Source of the DNA: Vibrio sp. ED004
Lineage (GTDB): Bacteria; Pseudomonadota; Gammaproteobacteria; Enterobacterales; Vibrionaceae
Direction of reading: 5' to 3'
Length of the DNA stretch: 64,000 bases
NCBI RefSeq assembly: GCF_023206395.1
Contig: NZ_CP066149.1
Coordinates: forward strand, 2,418,001 to 2,482,000
Positions 1 to 8,706 of the stretch are shown piece by piece. The notes below the pieces were generated by a model. It was not told the origin of the DNA, made no database searches, and was given only the letters and a program-made list of their open reading frames with translations. Position numbers and translations under genes: made by a program. The stretch's first letter is position 1; every line of letters begins with the position of its first letter.

Positions 1-780
<780 letters not shown>

Positions 781-799
781 TCAGAGTTTTAAATTTAAG

Positions 800-822
800 T
801 GCCTCATCTAATGGGGCATTTT
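800..822 (+). terminator. weak hairpin between aroF and tyrA
   Basis: A 7-bp stem (TGCCTCA / TGGGGCA, one G-T pair) with a 5-base loop is followed by only four T residues. It sits 20 bases after the aroF stop and 60 bases before tyrA. It may partly terminate or attenuate read-through, so that tyrA is still co-transcribed. Low strength makes this a suggestion only. Confidence 0.4.
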
Positions 823-881
823 AAGATCTGTTACTAACGAAATCTGGGTTAGTACGGGCTTATAGATTAGTAAGGAATAAA

Positions 882-2009
882 ATGGCCGTTGAACTGAACG
901 AATTACGCGACCAAATCGATGCTGTCGATAAACAAATGTTGGATTTACTTGCTCAGCGATTGGCTCTAGTAGAGAAAGTTGGTGAAGTAAAAAGTGAACA
1001 TGGTTTACCTATTTATGTGCCAGAGCGCGAAGCGGCAATGCTGGCATCTCGTCGTCAAGAAGCCGAGAAAATAGGGGTTCCACCACAGTTAATCGAAGAT
1101 ATTTTGCGTCGTACTATGCGTGAGTCTTATGCCAGCGAGAAAGATTCTGGTTTTAAGTGTCTTAACCCAGAGTTACGTTCAGTGGTTATTGTTGGTGGTA
1201 ATGGTCAACTTGGCGGTCTGTTTGGCCGTATGTTTAAGCTTTCTGGCTACGAAGTTAAAATCCTTGGCAGCCAAGATTGGGATAAAGCCGATGAGATCTT
1301 AGATAACGCAGGGCTTGTGGTTGTTACTGTTCCAATTCACCTAACGGAAGGTGTGATTGCAAAACTGGGTAACCTGCCAAGCGATTGTATTCTTTGTGAT
1401 TTAACATCGATTAAGTCAAAACCGCTTCAAGCAATGATGAACATGCACCAAGGTCCTGTGGTTGGTTTACACCCAATGTTTGGCCCTGATGTACCAAGCC
1501 TAGCGAAACAAGTGATTGTTTACAGTGATGGCCGTGGTTCTGAAAGCTACCAATGGCTACTGAATCAATTTGGTATCTGGGGCGCAAGCTTGTGCCAGAT
1601 GGATGCCGCTGAGCATGATCATGGTATGACCTTGATTCAAGCATTGCGTCACTTCACCTCGTTTGCTTACGGTTTACACCTAAGTAAAGAGAATCCGAAT
1701 ATCGATCAGCTTCTGAAGTTAAGCTCGCCAATCTACCGACTTGAGATTGCGATGGTTGGTCGTCTGTTTGCTCAAGACCCGAACTTGTACGGAGACATTA
1801 TTCTGTCTTCAGATGAGAATATTGAGATGATCCGACGCTTCCATAGCTGTTTCGGAGAAGCTCTAGAGATCTTAGACGGGAAAGATAAAGCCAAGTTTGT
1901 TGATAGCTTTAACCAAGTGAGCGATTGGTTTGGTGACTACTCACAACAATTCTTGCAAGAGAGTCAAAGCCTATTAAAACAAGCACATGACTCGATTCAC
2001 CGTGGCTAA
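882..2009 (+). CDS. tyrA: bifunctional chorismate mutase / prephenate dehydrogenase
   Basis: TyrA converts chorismate to prephenate and then oxidatively decarboxylates it to 4-hydroxyphenylpyruvate, the tyrosine branch. The 375-residue length matches the enterobacterial enzyme (about 373). Residues 1-90 are an AroQ-type mutase ([19 protein letters not shown]). From about residue 100 comes an NAD-binding fold with the glycine-rich [12 protein letters not shown], then the catalytic-region LHPMFGPD. An AAGGA ribosome site precedes the ATG by 6 bases. It lies 101 bases after aroF and probably forms an operon with it. Confidence 0.97.
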   Translation: MAVELNELRDQIDAVDKQMLDLLAQRLALVEKVGEVKSEHGLPIYVPEREAAMLASRRQEAEKIGVPPQLIEDILRRTMRESYASEKDSGFKCLNPELRSVVIVGGNGQLGGLFGRMFKLSGYEVKILGSQDWDKADEILDNAGLVVVTVPIHLTEGVIAKLGNLPSDCILCDLTSIKSKPLQAMMNMHQGPVVGLHPMFGPDVPSLAKQVIVYSDGRGSESYQWLLNQFGIWGASLCQMDAAEHDHGMTLIQALRHFTSFAYGLHLSKENPNIDQLLKLSSPIYRLEIAMVGRLFAQDPNLYGDIILSSDENIEMIRRFHSCFGEALEILDGKDKAKFVDSFNQVSDWFGDYSQQFLQESQSLLKQAHDSIHRG

Positions 2010-2031
2010 GTACGGTTTGAAATCATAAAAA

Positions 2032-2057
2032 AGAGCGACCATTTGGTCGCTCTTTTT
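2032..2057 (+). terminator. rho-independent terminator of tyrA
   Basis: Nine-base perfect stem (AGAGCGACC / GGTCGCTCT) with a short ATTT loop and a run of five T residues, 22 bases after the tyrA stop. The A-run on the left side would also allow weak function on the other strand. Confidence 0.9.
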
Positions 2058-2081
2058 GTTTGTGCTGAACGCTATGAAAAT

Positions 2082-2158
2082 ATTTAGCCTACAGTAGGCT
2101 AAATGCAATTAGATCATCGTAGGCTAAATGCAATTAGATCATCGTAGGCCAAATCAAC
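2082..2158. repeat. palindrome plus 25-bp tandem repeat behind tyrA
   Basis: An 11-bp inverted repeat with a one-base centre (ATTTAGCCTAC, A, GTAGGCTAAAT) at 2082-2104 leads into a 25-bp direct repeat whose two full copies start at 2094 and 2119; a third partial copy starts at 2144 with C for T at the seventh base. The core word GTAGGCYAAATGC also occurs as an inverted pair behind pheA at 11205-11235. The repeat probably arose by local duplication of one arm of the palindrome. Confidence 0.8.
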
Positions 2159-2198
2159 TGTTCCTAATAACCAATAGCTAATAACCAACAGCTAAAAA

Positions 2199-3209
2199 CT
2201 AGTTAGTCGCGATAGGCTTTTTAGTATCTTCACTTGATACTGTGTCGATGGTCGAACTGATGTAAGGCACGTTTGTTAGGTTGATCTGCAAACGAACCAC
2301 ATTATCAATCAGTTGAACCAGTGGACCCCACTTAACCTTTTTCTCTTTCTCGAACACGTAGTTGAAGTTCTCAGGTGTCCAATCCATCAAGTATTGAGGG
2401 TTCAACGAGCGACCAAGGAAGCGTACTTCATAGTGTAGGTGTGGACCGGTAGAGTTACCTGAGTTACCACAGCTCGCAATCACATCGCCTTTACTCACGA
2501 ACTGACCGCTACGAACTTTGAATTTCTGTAGGTGAGCGTAAGAACTCATGAAGCCAAACGAGTGACGCATGGTAATAAAGTTGCCGAAGCCTTTATTACT
2601 TGGGCGAACCGTTTCAATCACACCATCTGCAGGCGCTAAGATATCTTCGCCGCGCTTACAGGTCAGGTCGATACCGGTATGGTTGTGGCGCTTACCTGTA
2701 ATTGGGTTGGTGCGGCGACCGTAAGAAGATGAGATACGTTGGTACGCCATTGGGCTGTCGTTTGGAATCAAACGGAACATGGTTGCTCTTACCGCTGAAT
2801 CGACGGCTGCAGCATCAATGCGATCTTCTAAAGAGACTTCATCAGTAAGTAGTTCTTCATCGGCAAGACCAAGTACTGATTCCACATCAAATACACGCTT
2901 ACCAAGCAGCTGAATCGTGCCTTCTTTCTCGGTGAGTATTTGCGATAGAGAATGGTTGGTTTCTACCTGCTCAGCATAAAGAAATTCTGTTTGTTCTTTT
3001 TCAACAATCAGTGTTTCAATCAACTGTTGGGCATCACCCGCTTGCAGTGCGAGTTCTTGTTTACTCTCGAAGTGCATGTACGCAGCTCCGCCAATCAGCA
3101 GCGGTACTGAAAAAATCGCAGTGGTGCACATGAGTACGACTTTACGGCCGAAGTAAAACGTCTGCTCCCCCTGACTAGAGGGAATAGTAATTGATACTTT
3201 TTTAGACAT
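2199..3209 (-). CDS. M23-family murein endopeptidase, membrane anchored
   Basis: A 336-residue envelope protein. Residues about 24-46 form a single membrane anchor, residues about 55-105 are heptad-like and probably coiled coil, and the C-terminal part is a LytM/peptidase M23 domain. The zinc-binding and catalytic motifs are complete: HNHTGIDL near residue 175 and GPHLHYEVR near residue 255. It is therefore expected to cut peptidoglycan cross-links in the periplasm rather than act as a degenerate activator. It is oriented away from tyrA and lies 48 bases downstream of the PilZ gene, probably in the same transcript. The exact ortholog name is not certain. Confidence 0.85.
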   Translation of the reverse strand: MSKKVSITIPSSQGEQTFYFGRKVVLMCTTAIFSVPLLIGGAAYMHFESKQELALQAGDAQQLIETLIVEKEQTEFLYAEQVETNHSLSQILTEKEGTIQLLGKRVFDVESVLGLADEELLTDEVSLEDRIDAAAVDSAVRATMFRLIPNDSPMAYQRISSSYGRRTNPITGKRHNHTGIDLTCKRGEDILAPADGVIETVRPSNKGFGNFITMRHSFGFMSSYAHLQKFKVRSGQFVSKGDVIASCGNSGNSTGPHLHYEVRFLGRSLNPQYLMDWTPENFNYVFEKEKKVKWGPLVQLIDNVVRLQINLTNVPYISSTIDTVSSEDTKKPIATN

Positions 3210-3257
3210 GGTTTTGTATTAACTAAATGCTTCTAATAGAAAAGGGTAATGGAGATG

Positions 3258-3626
3258 TCACTCTTTACCTAAATCGGTAAGGTGTTCAATCTCTCTATAA
3301 AGCAGTTCATCGTCACCAACGTTAAGCTCAACAAGTCGCTTAAGGTGGCTGATACTATCAATATCTAAATGCTCTATGCGTAAACGCATTGAGGTATTGA
3401 TGGTAGAGACTATCGTTGCTTCTAACTGAATATTGATATCACTGTTTGTCAGCGTAAAGCTCACATGAACAGGCACATCGTGTCTGAGTTGTTGCCATTC
3501 TTCACATTGAATGAGTAAACCATGGAGCGACAAATCTTGCACTGAGCCGGATACATTTACTTGTCCTTGTGAGATCTCAGTCGGGACTTGATAAATAACT
3601 CGTGAAAATTGACGTCTTTCAACCAT
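3258..3626 (-). CDS. PilZ-domain protein
   Basis: A 122-residue single-domain protein. The c-di-GMP binding signature of PilZ is visible: RRQFSR (RxxxR) at residues 4-9 and DLSLHG (D/N-x-S-x-x-G) at about 31-36, so binding of c-di-GMP is likely. The frame is open further upstream to 3674, but the ATG at 3626 places RRQFSR at the usual N-terminal position and the longer start would overlap the ettA terminator, so the shorter start is chosen. The target or partner cannot be told from the sequence. It sits between ettA and the M23 gene on the same strand. Confidence 0.8.
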   Translation of the reverse strand: MVERRQFSRVIYQVPTEISQGQVNVSGSVQDLSLHGLLIQCEEWQQLRHDVPVHVSFTLTNSDINIQLEATIVSTINTSMRLRIEHLDIDSISHLKRLVELNVGDDELLYREIEHLTDLGKE

Positions 3627-3672
3627 AGGTAATATCTCTATATCAATAGGTAAATAGTAAGCCAGATATATC

Positions 3673-3697
3673 AAAGGCCGCTATTATCGCGGCCTTT
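3673..3697 (-). terminator. rho-independent terminator of ettA
   Basis: Nine-base stem AAAGGCCGC / GCGGCCTTT with a TATTATC loop, 20 bases beyond the ettA stop codon on the minus strand. The U-tract is short, so some read-through into the PilZ gene is possible. Confidence 0.75.
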
Positions 3698-3716
3698 GTT
3701 CAGAATACAAGCTAAT

Positions 3717-5384
3717 TTACTTAGATATACGCTTGTACTTGATGCGGTGCGGTTCTGCCGCTTGAGCGCCCAGAGTCTGTTTCAGCCACTCAGTGTACTC
3801 AGTATAGTTACCTTCGTAGAAGTTAACTTGACCTTCATCACGGTAGTCTAAGATATGGGTCGCAATACGGTCTAGGAACCAACGGTCATGCGAGATAACC
3901 ATTGCACAACCAGGGAACTCAAGCAGTGCTTCTTCAAGAGCACGTAGAGTTTCAACGTCAAGGTCATTGGTAGGTTCATCGAGTAGCAGTACGTTACCGC
4001 CTGCTTTTAGCAGTTTCGCTAAGTGAACACGGTTACGTTCACCACCAGAAAGCTCACCGATGATCTTCTGTTGGTCGTTGCCTTTAAAGTTGAAACGAGA
4101 ACAGTATGCACGCGCAGGGATTTCGAAGTTGTTGATCTTAATGATATCAGCGCCTTCAGAGATCTCTTGGAATACAGTCTTCGTGTCGTCCATGCTGTCA
4201 CGGAACTGATCAACAGAAGCAAGCTTAACGGTTTCGCCTAGTTCAACTGTACCTGAATCTGGCTGTTCTGCGCCGCTTAGCATCTTGAATAGTGTTGATT
4301 TACCTGCACCGTTGGCACCAACGATACCTACGATCGCACCCTTAGGCATGCTGAACGATAGGTCGTCGATAAGAACGCGGTCACCAAACGATTTAGTTAG
4401 GTTGTTCACTTCAAGAACTTTGTCACCTAGACGCTCACCTGGCGGGATGAACAGTTCGTTGGTTTCGTTACGTTTCTGGTATTGACCAGTAGTCAGTTCT
4501 TCAAAGCGAGCCATACGAGCTTTAGACTTAGCTTGACGGCCTTTAGGGTTTTGACGAACCCACTCAAGTTCTTTCTCGATAGTCTTTTGACGTGCGCTTT
4601 CGCCCGCTTTTTCTTGCTTAAGACGCTCATCTTTTTGCTCTAGCCAAGATGTGTAGTTACCTTCCCATGGGATACCTTCACCACGGTCAAGTTCTAGAAT
4701 CCAGCCAGCTGCGTTGTCTAGGAAGTAACGGTCGTGGGTAATCGCCACAACAGTACCACTGTAATCAACTAGGAAGTGCTCGAGCCATGCTACTGATTCT
4801 GCATCCAAGTGGTTGGTAGGTTCATCAAGAAGCAGCATGTCTGGCTTTTCAAGAAGTAGACGACAGATAGCAACACGACGACGCTCACCACCAGATAGGA
4901 ATTCAATTTTCGCATCCCACTCAGGAAGACGAAGTGCATCAGCAGCGCGCTCTAGAGCTGTTTCTAGGTTGTGACCGTCTTTTGCTTGAATCAGCGCTTC
5001 TAGTTCGCCTTGCTCTTTAGCAAGAGCATCGAAGTCTGCATCTGGTTCTGCGTAAGCTGCGTAAACTGCATCGATACGCTTAAGTGCGTCAGCAACGTCA
5101 GAAACCGCTTCTTCTACGATCTCACGAACCGTTTTTGATTCGTCTAGTACAGGTTCTTGCGGTAGGTAACCTACTTTAAGGCCTTGCTGTGCACGAGCTT
5201 CACCGTCAATATCAGTATCAATACCAGCCATGATACGTAGTAGGGTAGATTTACCTGAACCATTTAGACCCAAAACACCGATTTTAGCGCCAGGAAAAAA
5301 GCTAAGAGAAATGTCTTTAAGAATTTGACGCTTAGGTGGAACAGTTTTGCTCACCCGAGACATGGTATATACGTATTCAGCCAT
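3717..5384 (-). CDS. ettA: energy-dependent translational throttle protein, ABC-F ATPase
   Basis: EttA binds the ribosomal E site and couples the first peptide bonds to the cell's ATP/ADP ratio. At 555 residues it matches the E. coli protein exactly in length. Two ABC domains are present: the first Walker A is GLNGSGKST at about 39-47 with signature LSGGERRR, the second is GANGAGKST near 330 with signature LSGGERN; both are followed by LLLDEPTNHLD / LLLDEPTNDLD. The region between the domains is basic, as in ABC-F linkers. There are no membrane segments. It is divergent from slt. Confidence 0.96.
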   Translation of the reverse strand: MAEYVYTMSRVSKTVPPKRQILKDISLSFFPGAKIGVLGLNGSGKSTLLRIMAGIDTDIDGEARAQQGLKVGYLPQEPVLDESKTVREIVEEAVSDVADALKRIDAVYAAYAEPDADFDALAKEQGELEALIQAKDGHNLETALERAADALRLPEWDAKIEFLSGGERRRVAICRLLLEKPDMLLLDEPTNHLDAESVAWLEHFLVDYSGTVVAITHDRYFLDNAAGWILELDRGEGIPWEGNYTSWLEQKDERLKQEKAGESARQKTIEKELEWVRQNPKGRQAKSKARMARFEELTTGQYQKRNETNELFIPPGERLGDKVLEVNNLTKSFGDRVLIDDLSFSMPKGAIVGIVGANGAGKSTLFKMLSGAEQPDSGTVELGETVKLASVDQFRDSMDDTKTVFQEISEGADIIKINNFEIPARAYCSRFNFKGNDQQKIIGELSGGERNRVHLAKLLKAGGNVLLLDEPTNDLDVETLRALEEALLEFPGCAMVISHDRWFLDRIATHILDYRDEGQVNFYEGNYTEYTEWLKQTLGAQAAEPHRIKYKRISK

Positions 5385-5647
5385 TGCCGATCGATCCTAA
5401 TTATTGTTCAAAATTGTCTGCTATTTTATACCAATATCCCTAAAGATGTTACTCCTAGGTCAGAAAAGCCATTCTTGAACTAATCCTTACCTATTATTGT
5501 CACATTGGTCATTAAAACTATATTTAATGAGCTTCTGAGGCGAAGTGTTAAATATTAATAATATTTACACTCAAACTCTTTACATTTGATGTGATGTCGG
5601 GCGTAAATAGACTTCACGTATTCATACACGCACTAAGGAAAGAGCGA
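5385..5647. other. intergenic, divergent ettA/slt promoters
   Basis: AT-rich 263-base gap between two divergent start codons. It must hold both promoters, but no single site stands out. No hairpin, repeat or additional reading frame of interest was seen. Confidence 0.5.
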
Positions 5648-7597
5648 ATGTTTTTCCGCATTGGTAATACGAAAATTGCTGTGGCTGCATCAGCAATTTT
5701 GTCTTCATTTTCACTGGCTCCGGTGGCTATGGCTAGCAACGCCTCCGAGCTTGAAATGCAGCGTGATGTTTATGATAGAGCGCAAGAGGTTTTAGACAAC
5801 CGTGATCTAAAAGCCTACTCCGCGCTGCGTAACAAAATTCAAACATACCCTTTAACACCTTACACCGATTATCGAGCCTTTCTGATTGGCTTAGGTGATC
5901 GCACTCCTGCTGAGGTCGATGCTTTTATTGAAGAGAACAAGGCACTGCCATTTTCTAATCGAATGCGCGCACCTTATCTGGATTCATTGGCTTCTCAAAA
6001 GCAGTGGAAGACCATCCTTGAGTTTCAAACCAAAGAGCCTGTCGGTGAAAAATATCAATGCATCTATTATCGAGCGAATTACGAGCAAGGTAACAAAGAC
6101 CTCGCCTTTAAAGGGGCGAAACAGCTTTGGTTGAGTGGCAGTGGTGTTGATGATGCCTGTGACCCTCTGTTTAAAAGTTGGGATCAAGCCGGTTTAAGAA
6201 CGGATGAACTCATTCTAGATAGAATGTTATTAGCGTTTGAAGGCCGTAACGGCAAGCTGATGAGCTACCTGATCAAGCAATTGGATCATGATGAGTCAAT
6301 TGCTCAAGCTAAGCAGATGAAGGCGTTGTACAACAAGCCTGAAAACGTGCTCGCATTTGCTAAGAAACATCCTGCTAATGAATTCTATCAAGCTCAAACG
6401 GAGTTTGGTTTCGAGAAGCTAGCAAGGAAGTCATCAAGCAGTGCTCAAGCGGTGTTTGATGATGTCATCAAGGCTCAGAAGTTTTCGAAAGAGAAATCTC
6501 AAGAACTTGCGGATTATCTAACGTTCCGTTTGATTAACACCGATTCTGAAGAGTTGATGGTGTGGCGAGACAAAATGCTCGCGAGCTCATCAAAGCAAGT
6601 GTTGCTTGAGCGACGTGCTCGTTTAGCGATCCAACATGCCGATTGGACTGGTCTACAACAGTGGATCGCGCGCTTGGATGACAAGCATCAAGCTTCGCTT
6701 CGCTGGCAGTATTGGCAGGGCAGAGCAGAAATTGCGCTGGGTGATACCGCGGAAGGTAACAAGCGATTGTCAGATATTTTGGGGCAACGTAATTTCTACA
6801 GCGTTGCGGCGGCGAAGCAATTAGGAAAGCCAGTTCAATACCCAACATCGACTATTGAATATAATGCTGAAATGGTGAAGCCGTTCGATACCTCTTTAGT
6901 TCGTATTGGTGAGCTGATTGACCGAGATAAAATTGCGGCTGCGAAGAGTGAGTGGCGTTGGTTATTAACCAATGCAGACAAAGACCAAAAGGCGATGCTT
7001 GCTGCCCACGCTGCGACACAACGATGGAATCACTTTACGGTGACGGCGAGTATCTCAGCGAAGATGTGGGATAACATTGCATTACGTTTCCCTGTTGCTC
7101 ATAAGTGGTGGTTTAACTTCTACGCTGAAAAGCACGATATCGACCCAATCACCTTGATGTCTTTAGCAAGACAAGAGAGTGCGATGGATTCGGAAGCTCG
7201 CTCTCCTGTTGGCGCGCGTGGCATCATGCAAATTATGCCGAAGACGGCGCAATACACAGCTAACAAGCATCAGATTAAGTATAAGGGCAGCGATGATCTT
7301 TATGATGTTGGCAAGAACATAGAGATTGGTAGTCACTATCTGGATGGCTTGCTTTCTCAATACGACAACAACCGTATTTTTGCTTTTGCTGCATACAACG
7401 CAGGGCCAAGCCGTGTGAAGCAGTGGCGTTCACGCAGTGACGAAAAGCTTGATGCGTATGCCTTTATTGAAATGATCCCTTTCAAAGAGACACGTGGCTA
7501 TGTTCAGAACATCTTGATGTTTGAGACTTACTATCGAGATCTCTTAGGCGAGAAGGGCACGTTTTTAGCACCCCATGAGGCAAAAACGAAATACTAA
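5648..7597 (+). CDS. slt: soluble lytic murein transglycosylase
   Basis: Slt70 cleaves the MurNAc-GlcNAc bond of peptidoglycan and forms 1,6-anhydro products in the periplasm. The product is 649 residues (E. coli about 645). Residues 1-30 form a Sec signal peptide ending near VAMAS. Residues about 30-450 are the helical superhelix; the SLT domain follows, with catalytic Glu in LARQESAMDS and the flanking VGARGIMQIMP and AAYNAGPSRV motifs. The frame extends upstream to 5591, but AAGGA lies 9 bases before the ATG at 5648 and this start gives a normal signal peptide. Confidence 0.95.
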   Translation: MFFRIGNTKIAVAASAILSSFSLAPVAMASNASELEMQRDVYDRAQEVLDNRDLKAYSALRNKIQTYPLTPYTDYRAFLIGLGDRTPAEVDAFIEENKALPFSNRMRAPYLDSLASQKQWKTILEFQTKEPVGEKYQCIYYRANYEQGNKDLAFKGAKQLWLSGSGVDDACDPLFKSWDQAGLRTDELILDRMLLAFEGRNGKLMSYLIKQLDHDESIAQAKQMKALYNKPENVLAFAKKHPANEFYQAQTEFGFEKLARKSSSSAQAVFDDVIKAQKFSKEKSQELADYLTFRLINTDSEELMVWRDKMLASSSKQVLLERRARLAIQHADWTGLQQWIARLDDKHQASLRWQYWQGRAEIALGDTAEGNKRLSDILGQRNFYSVAAAKQLGKPVQYPTSTIEYNAEMVKPFDTSLVRIGELIDRDKIAAAKSEWRWLLTNADKDQKAMLAAHAATQRWNHFTVTASISAKMWDNIALRFPVAHKWWFNFYAEKHDIDPITLMSLARQESAMDSEARSPVGARGIMQIMPKTAQYTANKHQIKYKGSDDLYDVGKNIEIGSHYLDGLLSQYDNNRIFAFAAYNAGPSRVKQWRSRSDEKLDAYAFIEMIPFKETRGYVQNILMFETYYRDLLGEKGTFLAPHEAKTKY

Positions 7598-7635
7598 GGT
7601 CTCGGCGCTTTGTCCGAAACTGAGTAAATATTAAA

Positions 7636-7673
7636 GGCAGTGAGTGCGAACCATTTCCACTTACTGCCTTTTT
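7636..7673 (+). terminator. rho-independent terminator of slt
   Basis: Eleven-base stem GGCAGTGAGTG / CACTTACTGCC containing one G-T pair, followed by five T residues, 39 bases after the slt stop. Confidence 0.88.
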
Positions 7674-7770
7674 ACATTGGATTGCAGCAAGTGTTGCGGT
7701 ATAAAGTGTTAAACGCTTTCAATCGTTAAGCGACTCTTTAAAGTCTGAATTTAAAAGTAAGTGTAGAGAT

Positions 7771-8064
7771 ATGGCATCACAACCTGAATATGATAATTGG
7801 CAACAACTAATGGATTTGGTAAAGACGGCTGTCGAAAAAGATCAGCATGAGCTGTTGCTGACTATGATGATGACACCCGATGAGCGAGATGCTCTGGTTG
7901 CACGAATTAATATCTTTTGTGAGTTGATGAAAGGCGAGATGTCTCAAAGACAAGTAAGTCAAATGTTAGGAGTAGGTGTGGCGACAATTACTCGAGGCTC
8001 GAATGAGCTAAAAGCAAAATCGGAACAAGAGAAAGCCGTGATTGCGGATCTACTACTCAAATAG
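7771..8064 (+). CDS. trpR: Trp operon repressor
   Basis: A 97-residue tryptophan-activated repressor of the trp operon and of aromatic pathway genes. The DNA-binding helix-turn-helix is QRQVSQMLGVGVATITRGSNELK at about residues 66-88 (read as two helices around GVGVAT). The conserved core LLTMMMTPDERDAL precedes it. Length and motif order agree with E. coli TrpR (108). Together with tyrA, aroF and pheA in the same 12 kb it makes a cluster of aromatic amino acid control genes. Confidence 0.95.
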   Translation: MASQPEYDNWQQLMDLVKTAVEKDQHELLLTMMMTPDERDALVARINIFCELMKGEMSQRQVSQMLGVGVATITRGSNELKAKSEQEKAVIADLLLK

Positions 8065-8097
8065 TCACTAAGTTGTGAGAGTAAGAATTCGATAAAA

Positions 8098-8127
8098 AAC
8101 GCTAACTGACTGTTAGCGTTTTTTTGT
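8098..8127 (+). terminator. rho-independent terminator of trpR
   Basis: Nine-base perfect stem AACGCTAAC / GTTAGCGTT followed by a run of T residues (interrupted by one G), 33 bases after the trpR stop. Confidence 0.9.
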
Positions 8128-8184
8128 TTTTGAGCATTCGTTTTGGCTCATTCACTTCAGATGTTTTTGAGCTCTAGCTAAACA

Positions 8185-8706
8185 CTAAATAGGAAAGTGC
8201 TCAGGGTTCACAAATGGGATCAGAGCTAGGATTAAAGCTTGGTGATACACCGAACTGCGAGACAGTTGGTTATGTGTCAGTAAGCCAATTGCACCGCCTT
8301 TCTGTTTGATATTGTCAGTACCAAACACTTCATCCATTACATCTCCGAGCTCGTTTGCATGCTCTAGCTTTTCAAGTACGGCTGGTGGCAGCATCAGACT
8401 TGCTGAACGCGACTCGCCTCGTTGTCCGTTAGATTCAATCACCATCCATGCAAAGGTGACGTTTCTTTCTATTCCTGCTTCTAGACCAACATAAAAGTCA
8501 GCATTGGGCTGCGCTTGAGTAGCGTTATGCACACGGTTCACCGTACCTTGATAGGTTTCATCATTGCTCATCGGTTGATCTGCTACGCCACTTGGCACAC
8601 TGACGCCTGTGAACTCAAAATCGGTACCTGGAAAAGCCGACTGAAACGCGCTTTTAACAGCATTTATTTTTGCAGGGTTTAGCGAAGCAATGATGACGTT
8701 CTTCAT
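8185..8706 (-). CDS. yjjX: inosine/xanthosine triphosphatase
   Basis: YjjX hydrolyses ITP and XTP to limit misincorporation of deaminated purines. The 173-residue product shows the family N-terminus VIIASLNPAKINAVKSAF and the GLEAGIE motif. Its start codon overlaps the stop codon of the upstream mbaA reading frame by four bases (ATGA), the translational coupling expected for the nspS-mbaA-yjjX operon known from V. cholerae (VC0704-VC0703-VC0702). Unlike its upstream neighbour, it is intact, so it must either have its own promoter or be transcribed through the broken gene. Confidence 0.92.
   Translation of the reverse strand: MKNVIIASLNPAKINAVKSAFQSAFPGTDFEFTGVSVPSGVADQPMSNDETYQGTVNRVHNATQAQPNADFYVGLEAGIERNVTFAWMVIESNGQRGESRSASLMLPPAVLEKLEHANELGDVMDEVFGTDNIKQKGGAIGLLTHNQLSRSSVYHQALILALIPFVNPEHFPI

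Noticed and set aside
2094..2158. Short direct repeats as CRISPR-like or attachment site
   Set aside because: The copies are contiguous with no spacers, and no integrase or tRNA is nearby.
4023..4485. Plus-strand frames inside ettA
   Set aside because: Antisense shadows of a highly conserved gene, without start signals.
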